The position numbers were made by a program, and so were the translations under genes. A stretch of DNA of 64,000 nucleotides from JAMXLO01 sp036265005 (GTDB lineage: Bacteria > Pseudomonadota > Alphaproteobacteria > Acetobacterales > Acetobacteraceae): the NCBI GenBank assembly GCA_036265005.1, contig DATAPW010000082.1:47671-111670 (forward strand), given 5' to 3'. Below the pieces are notes generated by a model, which worked only from the letters and a program-made list of their open reading frames with translations, had not been told where the DNA came from and searched no databases. This document shows positions 1 to 7,752 of this stretch, in pieces; the first letter of the stretch is position 1; every line of letters starts with the position of its first letter.

Positions 1-1562
1 GCTTCGGTTACCATCATGAAGAAGCTGTCGCCTGCTTCGAGAAGGCGCTGGCGGCGGACCCGGATTGTGCCATGGCGCATTGGGGCGTCGGCTACGCGGC
101 CGGCCCGAACTACAACTTCCCCTGGGAGCTGATGGATCCTGCCGGCAAGGCCGCGGCGCTCGCTCGCGCGCATGACGCTTCCCGTGCTGCCCTCGCGCTG
201 GTCAGCGGCGTCACCGCGGCGGAACGCGCGCTGATCGAGGCGCTGCCCGCCCGCTATCCGCAACGCGACCCGATCGAGGATCAGGGTCCGTGGAACGACG
301 CTTTCGCCGACGCCATGCGCCGCGCGCACCAGGCGCACCCAGGTGACCTCGAAGTCCGCCATATCTTCGCGGAAGCGATCCTGAATCGTACCCCCTGGCG
401 CATGTGGGATCCGCGTAGCGGCGAGCCAGCTCCCGGCGCGGGTACGCTCGAGGCGCGCGACGTGTTGGAGTCCGCGTTTCGCGATCTGCCTGGTGCGATG
501 AACCATCCCGGGTTGCTGCACCTGCACGTCCACCTGATGGAGATGTCGCCGCATCCCGAGGCGGCGCTGGTCACCGGCGACCGACTGCGCGAAGTGAGCC
601 CCGACATGGGCCATCTCATCCACATGCCCACCCACATCGACATCCAATGCGGCCACTACCGCGACGCGATGCATTGGAATCTGAAAGCTATCGTCGCGGA
701 TCGCATGTTCTACGATCGCGCCGGGCCGCTGAACTTCTATTCCGGCTACCGCGTGCACAATTACCACTTCGCTGCCTATGGAGCGATGTTCCTCGGGCAG
801 TACGCGCCTGCCATTGCCGCCGCAGACGAGTTGATCGAGACCATGCCCGAGGCGTTGCTGCGGATTCCCTCGCCACCGATGGCCGACTTCTTCGAAAGCT
901 ACGTATCCATCAGGCAGCACGTCCTGATCCGCTTCGGCAAATGGCACGAGATCATTGCGCAGGACCTGCCAGTGGATGGCGAGCTGTACTGCAACACCGT
1001 GGCGATGATGCATTATGCCAAGGGCGTTGCGCATGCCGCGCTGGGCAACGTGCCGGCGGCGGAAGCCGAACAGGCGTTGTTCCGCGCAGCCGCGCAACGC
1101 GTACCCAAGTCCCGGCATATCCACAACGTGCCCTGCGTGCAGTTGATGGCCATCGCCGAGGAGATGCTGGAGGGCGAGATCGCCTATCGTCGCGGCGAGC
1201 ACGGTGCGGCCTTCGCCCGGCTCCGCGCCGCCATCGCGCTGGAGGACGATCTGCCGTACGACGAGCCGTGGGGCTGGATGCAGCCAGTTCGCCACGCACT
1301 TGGTGCGCTGTTGCTGGAGCAGGGCCGCGTTGCAGAGGCCGAGGTGGTGTATCGTGAGGACCTCGGCCTGGGCGGCGCGCTGCCCCGTGCACAGATCCAC
1401 CCGGACAACCTGTGGGCCCTCCGCGGGCTGCTCGACTGTCTCGAGCGGCGCGGTGAGACTGCAGAGGCCGGGATGATCCGCCAGCGCGTGGGCTTCGCGG
1501 CCGCCCGCGCCGATCTGCCGGTGTCGGTGTCGTGCTTCTGCGCGCGCGGCGAGGCCGCCTGA
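1..1562 (+). CDS. Tetratricopeptide-repeat protein, 5' end outside window
   Basis: The reading frame is open from base 3 and runs through the ATG at 72 without a stop, so the gene starts left of the window. The first visible residues (FGYHHEEAVACFEKALAADP) form a classical TPR helix pair. About 519 residues are visible. Later segments such as GQYAPAIAAADELIETMP and GNVPAAEAEQALFRAAAQR are further TPR-like helices, and a His-rich stretch (LHLHVHLMEMS) lies near residue 160. Proteins of this type are usually annotated only as TPR proteins and probably act as scaffolds. No catalytic domain is recognised. No terminator is obvious in the 129 bp before the next gene on the same strand. Confidence 0.8.
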   Translation, partial: FGYHHEEAVACFEKALAADPDCAMAHWGVGYAAGPNYNFPWELMDPAGKAAALARAHDASRAALALVSGVTAAERALIEALPARYPQRDPIEDQGPWNDAFADAMRRAHQAHPGDLEVRHIFAEAILNRTPWRMWDPRSGEPAPGAGTLEARDVLESAFRDLPGAMNHPGLLHLHVHLMEMSPHPEAALVTGDRLREVSPDMGHLIHMPTHIDIQCGHYRDAMHWNLKAIVADRMFYDRAGPLNFYSGYRVHNYHFAAYGAMFLGQYAPAIAAADELIETMPEALLRIPSPPMADFFESYVSIRQHVLIRFGKWHEIIAQDLPVDGELYCNTVAMMHYAKGVAHAALGNVPAAEAEQALFRAAAQRVPKSRHIHNVPCVQLMAIAEEMLEGEIAYRRGEHGAAFARLRAAIALEDDLPYDEPWGWMQPVRHALGALLLEQGRVAEAEVVYREDLGLGGALPRAQIHPDNLWALRGLLDCLERRGETAEAGMIRQRVGFAAARADLPVSVSCFCARGEAA

Positions 1563-1691
1563 GCGGCAATCGGCCTCGCGGAAGGCAGCAGTATCTGCGC
1601 TGGCATTCGCCGCGTTGTGTGACATGCTTCGCTTGACAGCGAACGCTACCCAATCACGGGATACGTTCGACTGACGAGGGACGAGCGATCC

Positions 1692-2864
1692 ATGAAAATC
1701 GTTAAAGTGTCGGCGATCCCAATGTCGGCGCCGGTGCCGGAGGAAAATCGTCACCGTACCGACCTCGGCACCAAGGTGAAAAGTGATGCGACACTGATCC
1801 GCGTTGAGACGGACAACGGGCTCACCGGCATCGGCGCGGCTCTCGGCACGCCGCCTATCGTCGCAGCCATCGTCGAGCACGAGCTCGCGCCGGAATGCAT
1901 CGGCGAGGACCCGATGTTCTCGGAGCGCATCTACGAGAAGATGTATAACGGCTCGCGCAGCAGGCCGGCGCTGGCGCGCGGCGTCACGCAAGCTGATGAA
2001 AGCCGGCGCCGCGGTGTCATCATGGAGGCAATTGCCGGCGTGGACATTGCGGTGTGGGACGCGAAGGCCCAGGCACTGGGCATTCCGCTCTACCAGGCTC
2101 TCGGCGCCGTGCGCAGCTCCGTTCGGGGCTACGCCAGCGGCGGCTGGGCGCCGGGCGACGAGGCTGAGGCGGAACTCGCAGGCTACGCTGCCAAGGGCTT
2201 CAGCGCTGCCAAGATGCGTGTGGTTGGCCGCGACGGCTTCTCCATCGCCAACTGCGTGCGCCGCGTGAAGGCAGCGCGGCGGGGCCTGGGTCCCGATGTC
2301 GAACTGATGGTCGATGCACACGGCTCACTGGAGGTCGCCACAGCCATCAGGCTCGCCAGGGAGCTTGAGCCCTACGATATCGCTTGGTTCGAAGAGCCGG
2401 TCTCGCCGGACGATCACGCCGGGCAGGCGGAGGTACGCCGATCGACGACGATCCCGATCGCTTCGGGGGAGCGCGAGTTCACGCGGTTCGACTTCCAGGA
2501 TCTGCTTGAGCGCCGTGCTCTCGATATCGCGCAACCGGATGTGGCCCGTGCGGGTGGCCTGACGGAGATCAGGCGCATCGCTGCGCTGACGTCGGCGCAC
2601 GGTGTTCGCCTGGCGCCGCACGCCTGGGGCAGCGGCGTGCTGTTTGCGGCGAGTATCCACGTCGCAATGGCAGCCGCCAACTGCCACATCCTCGAAGTAA
2701 CCCAAGGCTACATGCCGATGATGTGGGAATTGTTCAACGAGCCATTCGACATACGTCCGGACGGCATGGTGCATGCGCCTGATCTGCCCGGCCTCGGGTT
2801 CACCTTGTGCGCGGATGCGCTGGAGCGGTTCCGTTATGTCGATGGGCCTGAGTTCGAGTTCTAG
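1692..2864 (+). CDS. Mandelate racemase/muconate lactonizing enzyme family protein
   Basis: This is a 390-residue enolase-superfamily enzyme. The N-terminal capping domain covers roughly residues 1-125 and the TIM barrel follows. Visible active-site elements are a lysine in AAKMRVV, metal-ligand Asp in VDAHG, Glu in WFEEPVS and Glu in ASGERE, then the QPD motif (DIAQPDVARAGG) and a histidine in PHAWGSG. That set fits acid-sugar dehydratases or racemases, which abstract the proton alpha to a carboxylate using Mg2+. The substrate cannot be read from sequence. The ATG follows a purine-rich GAGGGACGAG. The neighbouring gltS-like gene suggests an organic-acid context. The catalytic set looks intact. 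Confidence 0.85.
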   Translation: MKIVKVSAIPMSAPVPEENRHRTDLGTKVKSDATLIRVETDNGLTGIGAALGTPPIVAAIVEHELAPECIGEDPMFSERIYEKMYNGSRSRPALARGVTQADESRRRGVIMEAIAGVDIAVWDAKAQALGIPLYQALGAVRSSVRGYASGGWAPGDEAEAELAGYAAKGFSAAKMRVVGRDGFSIANCVRRVKAARRGLGPDVELMVDAHGSLEVATAIRLARELEPYDIAWFEEPVSPDDHAGQAEVRRSTTIPIASGEREFTRFDFQDLLERRALDIAQPDVARAGGLTEIRRIAALTSAHGVRLAPHAWGSGVLFAASIHVAMAAANCHILEVTQGYMPMMWELFNEPFDIRPDGMVHAPDLPGLGFTLCADALERFRYVDGPEFEF

Positions 2865-2978
2865 CGAACTGCCATCGAGGTCCCCGCGACGCTGCGCCGT
2901 AATGCCCGTGCGGACCGGCGCGCCTGTGCGCCAGCAGAATTGCCCGCGCCGCTTCCTTCGGCTGCTACGGTATCGAAA

Positions 2979-2992
2979 TGCCCGATCGGGCA
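2979..2992. promoter_or_regulatory. Perfect 14-bp palindrome ahead of gltS
   Basis: TGCCCGATCGGGCA is a perfect inverted repeat ending 16 bases before the gltS ATG at 3009, flanked by ATCGAA and ATCGAAG. Its position suits an operator for the symporter gene. No regulator is identified, and a chance GC-rich palindrome is possible. Confidence 0.3.
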
Positions 2993-3008
2993 ATCGAAGT
3001 AGAACAGC

Positions 3009-4226
3009 ATGACAATCACCGACAGCATGATCAGCCTCGATGTGCTGCCTTCTCTGCTTGCGGCCTGCCTTGTGCTGCTGCTCGGTACCGTGGTCACCCA
3101 GCGTGTCGCGTTGCTCGCCCGCTACAGCATTCCGAGCCCGATCGTTGGGGGCATTCTGTTCGCTTTGCCGCCGCGGTGCTGCTGCGCACCACGGGGAAAG
3201 GCATCACGATGGCAAACGCAGCCAGATCCAACCTGCTGCTGATATTCTTCGCCAGCCTCGGGCTTGCCTCCGACCTGCGGCTGCTCCTTCGCGGCGGTCC
3301 TCGGCTGTTGCGGTTTATGCTGGCACTGGTGCCGTTTCTCCTTGCACAGGACGCACTCGGCGTCGCGATGGCGAAGCTGCTTGGTCTGCACCCATTTCTT
3401 GGCCTGGTCGCCGGCTCGATCACCCTGGTGGGTGGACACGGCACCGGCGCGGCCTATGTCGAGAGGTTTGGCGAGGCCAGCGCTGTTCAGGGCGTCATGG
3501 CGTTGACCATGACCTCGGCAACGCTCGGTCTGGTACTCGGCGGTATTATCGGAGGCCCGGTAGCAGAACGACTGATCCGCCGGTTCAATCTATCGTCCGA
3601 GCCGATCCGCGCCAAGGATGGAGACGTCATCATGGGTCCGGCCGAAACCCCGGTGACGATGGTTCCGCTGATCGGCTCGCTGGCGGCGGCGTTGGTCGCG
3701 GTTCTGGTCGGTCAATGGCTCGGAGCGTGGCTGGTTGAACATGCCGTTGACTGTGCCGGATTTTTTGCTGTGCCTGTTAGCCGGACTGATACTGAGTAAT
3801 GGCGGCAGCCTGGTCGGGCTGCGGCTGCACGCATCGGCGACAGAACTGATAGGAGCAGTCTGCCTGTCGCTGTTCCTGGCCTGGACCATGATGGCGCTTG
3901 ACCTCGGCACCGTCTTCCGCACGGCTGGACCTCTGCTGGTCATTCTCGCGTTCCAGGTCGTGCTGGTGGGTCTCTGGGCATCCCTGATCACATTCCGCAT
4001 TGGCGGAAGGGATTACGAAAGCGCGGTGATGGCGGCAGCGTTCTGCGGGTTTGCGATGGGTGCCACGGCGACCGCAATCGCCAACATGCAGGCACTCGCC
4101 CGCCGCCACGGCCCCGCGCCGCAGGTCTTCCTGATCGTGCCGATCGTCGGCGCCTTCTTCATCGACATAATTAATGCGGTGGTGCTGACGTTCTTTCTGT
4201 CGCTCGAGGTCATGGGATTCGGATAG
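3009..4226 (+). pseudogene. gltS: Sodium/glutamate symporter GltS, two compensating frameshifts
   Basis: Three consecutive reading-frame pieces together make a full-length GltS, an inner-membrane Na+/glutamate symporter of about 400 residues. The first runs from ATG 3009 to about 3164 and ends in SPIVGGILFA. The second runs from about 3165 to 3740 (AAAVLLRTTGKGI to GAWLVEHA). The third runs from about 3740 to 4226 (LTVPDFLLCLLAGLILSN to LEVMGFG). The first break looks like one missing G in a ggcc run near 3167. The second near 3740 returns to the original frame, as if one base were gained. Hallmarks remain: SITLVGGHGTGAA in the middle, and GFAMGATATAIANMQAL and VGAFFIDI near the end. It is either a recent pseudogene or carries two sequencing errors; the preserved protein on both sides of each break supports a very recent event or an artefact. 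Confidence 0.75.
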
Positions 4227-4260
4227 CTCGGCTCGCCTCTTGCGCCTCGCCTGGCGAGTT

Positions 4261-6066
4261 TCAGCCAGCCGGCCAGGGTGACATCGCTGCCTTGACTGTG
4301 CTCGTTGCAATCGGCGCGGACTCGATTTGGAGCGTGCGGGTCGGAAATGCGAATGCAACCCCGATCTCATTCATAAGATCCATTGTCTGCAAAAGGATCG
4401 CCTCGCGCTCCCTGAGCTCGACACTGTAGTCCTGGACGTCGAAATAGAACATCACCAGGATATCGAGACTGCTCTCCGAGAAATTGTTGAAGCGCACCTG
4501 AAAATTGGTCTTATTGGTGAGGGGATGATCGAGGATGAGGCGGTTGATGCCGGCAACGAGTTCCTCCACCTTATCACGCGCCGTATCGTAGGTGACCTGC
4601 ACAAAAAACCGTTGGCGACGCATGGCACGAAGGCTGAGGTTTTCAACGGTCGCATTCACGACTGAATTGTTGGGGATCGATATCAGCGAGTTGTCCTGCG
4701 TACGAATTCGGGTGCTGCGGAAGCCGACATCCTGAACTGTGCCTTCAGCCCCGCCAACCCTGATGTAGTGACCGATGCGGAACGGCTTTTCGACCATGAT
4801 AACCAGGGAGCCAAGCAGGTTCGCTATGCTGTCGCGCGCCGCAAGTGCTACGGCCAGGCCTCCGACGCCCAGCCCGGCAAGCACCGAATAGGCTGGAAAC
4901 CCCAATTCGTCCGCGCCCCGCATCAGGAATACAACGGCGACTACAACGCCGACCAGGCGCGCACCGAGCCTGATGAGCTGGCTGTCGAGGCTGCTCCGCC
5001 TCAGATGCTCGGACGAAACGACCAGGTCGCCGAGGATGACCACACCAATGATAGAGAGCCACGCGGCACTGAAGGAAAATGCCGTGGTCTGGATGAAGTC
5101 GATGACAATTCGTGTCGTTCCGCCGATGCGGAGAATGACGCATAGGAAGGGCACCAGGAAGGCAGCTACCAGGCTGATTGCCAGAGGAACCGGCACGGCG
5201 TGCCAATACAAACGCGGATTGTCCTCGACGAGGACCACAAGGCGGCGCGCCACGCGATGGCTAGCGAAGATGAAAAGTGCACCAACGAGTAGGCCCGCGG
5301 CCAGTCCGAGCCACTGCCATGCGGTCACGCCAGCGAATGGAGTCCTGGCCCAGTTCGGCAGTTGGAGCATCCAGCGGAACGGGATGAGGCTCATCAATCC
5401 TAATGGGGAACTCAGAAAGGCCTCGTAGAGCGTGTGGGTATTGCCGCCGCTCAATGCTCGATAGGACTCATTCAGCTCCTTTGCGGGCCCGGGCTTGTAC
5501 GGCAGGTCCGCCACTTTCGCATAGAATTCGGGAAGGCGATTGATGGTGTCGGCAGACACCAGGTATTCGCCAGCTCGCGGCCCGTCGTGAATCAGGACGA
5601 AGTCAATTTCCGTACCCGGTATTCTCCACCGCTTCGACGCGCGAGTAGCCATCGCATCCCGGTCGGGGATGTCGGCAAGCGGAGGCAGCTCGATGCGATC
5701 CAGTATCTCCTTGAGCTGTAGCAGGCGCTCGATCGGGACCGTATCGATGAGCACCGGCGAAATCCCGGAAATATCCAAAGCTCGGATAGCCTTCGGCGCG
5801 CGCCTGAGCAGGCTTAACTGCCTCCGGCGCAGATCCGGGACCAGATAGAGCCGATCGGATTTTGTGTATTCATGGAGTATGTCCACCAGTCCGGCATAGA
5901 TGCCGTCGAGGGTCTCTGTGATTCCTTGAATGGTGGCTCTCGGGCTGGACGTATCCAGCGGGCTGAGCGCATCGGTATTTGCGGCCTTGGCAGCATGCAA
6001 GCAACCAAACAGGAGGCAGGCGAGGACCGCGAGCGTGCGCATGAGAAGCCGAATGATTTCGATCAT
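4261..6066 (-). CDS. MscS-family mechanosensitive ion channel
   Basis: This is a 601-residue inner-membrane channel that would open under membrane tension to release solutes. The start at 6066 is chosen because GGGGG lies 5 bases upstream and because it gives a clean signal peptide (LLMRTLAVLACLLFG ending HAAKA). The next 220 or so residues look periplasmic. About four hydrophobic segments follow between residues 255 and 385. Then comes the pore-lining helix (GLGVGGLAVALAARDSIANL) and the conserved beta domain beginning MVEKPFRIGHYI, with the MscS signature VGFRSTRIRT and IPNNSVVNATVENLS. The large N-terminal domain makes it bigger than plain MscS (about 286 residues), like YbdG/YnaI-type or larger channels. 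It converges on gltS with only 34 bp between. Confidence 0.9.
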   Translation of the reverse strand: MIEIIRLLMRTLAVLACLLFGCLHAAKAANTDALSPLDTSSPRATIQGITETLDGIYAGLVDILHEYTKSDRLYLVPDLRRRQLSLLRRAPKAIRALDISGISPVLIDTVPIERLLQLKEILDRIELPPLADIPDRDAMATRASKRWRIPGTEIDFVLIHDGPRAGEYLVSADTINRLPEFYAKVADLPYKPGPAKELNESYRALSGGNTHTLYEAFLSSPLGLMSLIPFRWMLQLPNWARTPFAGVTAWQWLGLAAGLLVGALFIFASHRVARRLVVLVEDNPRLYWHAVPVPLAISLVAAFLVPFLCVILRIGGTTRIVIDFIQTTAFSFSAAWLSIIGVVILGDLVVSSEHLRRSSLDSQLIRLGARLVGVVVAVVFLMRGADELGFPAYSVLAGLGVGGLAVALAARDSIANLLGSLVIMVEKPFRIGHYIRVGGAEGTVQDVGFRSTRIRTQDNSLISIPNNSVVNATVENLSLRAMRRQRFFVQVTYDTARDKVEELVAGINRLILDHPLTNKTNFQVRFNNFSESSLDILVMFYFDVQDYSVELREREAILLQTMDLMNEIGVAFAFPTRTLQIESAPIATSTVKAAMSPWPAG

Positions 6067-6305
6067 CGTACCCCCGTGAGCACTCCCTGGGCTTTCCCCG
6101 AACAGGCACTTTGACAGAAGCATCAATCCGACTGCGACTCAATAGGAGGGGCTGGCAAGCCCACGGAGAAGTCCACGCATGGCGCGCGGCATTCGAGCCA
6201 AAGTCAACGCATGGATATCTACCAGGCGAGGACTGGATGTGGGCCGCAGCCTCAGAAGCTGTGCCAACGCGGGTGGGGCACCAGGCGGATGCGGGCTGCC
6301 GCCGA

Positions 6306-7397
6306 TCAATAACCATCAACTGCAACAACAGCTTCGGCGAATGCCTGCGGAGCTTCCTGTGGCAAATTGTGACCGATACCGCCGCTGATGAGCCGATGCG
6401 AGTACTTGCCCGAGAACTTCTTGGCATAGGACGCGGCGTCAGGGTGCGGTGCGGCGTTTGCGTCGCCTTCCAGTGTGATTGTGGGTACGGCGATGACCGG
6501 AGCTTCGGCCAGGCGCTTTTCCAGACTGTCGTATTTCGCCTCGCCTTCGGCCAGGCCAAGCCGCCAGCGGTAATTGTGGATTACGATGCTGACGTGATCC
6601 GGGTTGTTGAAGGCCGCGGCGCTCCGATCGAACGTCGCATCGTCGAACTCCCATTTCGGCGAGGCAGTCTGCCAGATGAGCTTGGCGAAATCGTGCCGGT
6701 ATTTGCCGTAGCCCGCTCGCCCACGTTCCGTGGCGAAATAGTATTGGTACCACCATTCGAGTTCGGCTTTTGGTGGCAACGGCATCTTGTTGGATTCCTG
6801 GCTGCCAATCAGGTAACCACTCACGGAAACAAGCGCCTTGCAGCGTTCCGGCCAGAGTGCCGCGATGATGTCGGCTGTTCGAGCTCCCCAATCATAGCCG
6901 GCAAGGATTGCCTGCTTGATCTGGAGAGCGTCCATCAAGGCGATGACATCGACAGCCACCACGGATTGCTGGCCATTGCGGGCTGTGTGGCTCGAAATGA
7001 AATGTGTCGTCCCGTAGCCGCGCAGATACGGTACGATCACCCGGTAGCCCGCCGACGCCAGCAAAGGCGCGACGTCAACATAGCTGTAAATGTCGTAGGG
7101 CCAGCCGTGCAGAAGAACGACCGCGGGCCCATCAGCGGGGCCTGCCTCGGCGTACCCGACATTCAGAAGGCCGGCATTGGTCTGCTTCAGCGAAGCAAAG
7201 GACGCGTTCGTCCCGGGTTTCACCGTGGGCAGAACCGCCGATTTTTGGGTGTTGGACTGCGCTTTCGCAGACCCGATCACGGCGATCTGGGTGGCGACGA
7301 AAGTCATGGCTGCGGTGCTCAGGAAGCGGCGGCGGTTCTCGGTGAGCGCTGCTGGGCCGGTTTCGGCATGCATGTCGTGTGCTGTGTCGGATGTCAT
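6306..7397 (-). CDS. Exported alpha/beta hydrolase (epoxide-hydrolase-like), Tat signal
   Basis: This is a 363-residue hydrolase. The ATG at 7397 has AAGGAG about 5 bases upstream. Residues near 21-46 carry a twin-arginine signal (NRRRFLSTAAMTFV) with an Ala-rich exit (GSAKAQ), so the folded enzyme is probably sent to the periplasm. The catalytic domain shows the oxyanion motif LLHGWP, the nucleophile elbow GYDWGAR with Asp as nucleophile, and a C-terminal His in GIGHNLPQ. An Asp nucleophile points to epoxide hydrolases or haloalkane dehalogenases rather than esterases. It is divergent from the sensor kinase gene at 7753. The 355-bp gap between them contains shared promoter motifs, so expression is probably tied to that two-component system. 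Substrate unknown. Confidence 0.85.
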   Translation of the reverse strand: MTSDTAHDMHAETGPAALTENRRRFLSTAAMTFVATQIAVIGSAKAQSNTQKSAVLPTVKPGTNASFASLKQTNAGLLNVGYAEAGPADGPAVVLLHGWPYDIYSYVDVAPLLASAGYRVIVPYLRGYGTTHFISSHTARNGQQSVVAVDVIALMDALQIKQAILAGYDWGARTADIIAALWPERCKALVSVSGYLIGSQESNKMPLPPKAELEWWYQYYFATERGRAGYGKYRHDFAKLIWQTASPKWEFDDATFDRSAAAFNNPDHVSIVIHNYRWRLGLAEGEAKYDSLEKRLAEAPVIAVPTITLEGDANAAPHPDAASYAKKFSGKYSHRLISGGIGHNLPQEAPQAFAEAVVAVDGY

Positions 7398-7483
7398 GAT
7401 GACTCCTTGCCAAAAAAGCGATGTCCGCGGCGGATGCCCGGCTCGATGGGCTGCGCTGCGCAATGCGACAAATGCGCGGGCAG

Positions 7484-7520
7484 GGCTATTGGACGATGGT
7501 ATCGTTGATACTTTGGTATC
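7484..7520 (-). promoter_or_regulatory. Promoter motif of the hydrolase gene (GATACCAAAGTATC)
   Basis: Read on the minus strand, this starts with the perfect dyad GATAC-CAAA-GTATC (7507-7520) and continues with AACGATACCATCG and TCCAATAGCC. Nearly the same string occurs on the plus strand before the AraC-type gene (11841-11876). It lies about 90-120 bases before the hydrolase ATG. The long match between two promoters, including non-palindromic flanks, suggests a binding site plus core promoter. Confidence 0.6.
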
Positions 7521-7676
7521 GTACCGGCTTGCTTGACTGACTGGCGCTACCACCTGCCACCAAGCCGGAGCGGAGCCAGTCCTGACGAAAGCAATGGATG
7601 TTGTCCTGGCTGCTATAGGGGACGCCCTGGGTGCCAGCGTTTGCTCCCCAATGACAACGACTGGCCGCTATAAACC

Positions 7677-7690
7677 GACACCAAAGTATG
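7677..7690 (+). promoter_or_regulatory. Copy of the GAYACCAARGTAT motif before the sensor kinase gene
   Basis: GACACCAAAGTATG differs by two bases from GATACCAAAGTATC at the hydrolase promoter. It sits about 63 bases before the kinase ATG. A weaker copy, GTCACGAAAGTATC, lies at 7736-7749, almost touching the ATG at 7753. The rest of the 7398-7752 gap shows no gene. Confidence 0.45.
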
Positions 7691-7752
7691 ATCGACGGTC
7701 ACCGTAGAGTGGCGCATCCTCGCGACTTGGTGATTGTCACGAAAGTATCGGG

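Noticed and set aside
6111..7508. 465-codon plus-strand frame opposite the hydrolase gene
   Set aside because: The sense hydrolase has a full catalytic set and Tat signal, so this frame is a shadow.
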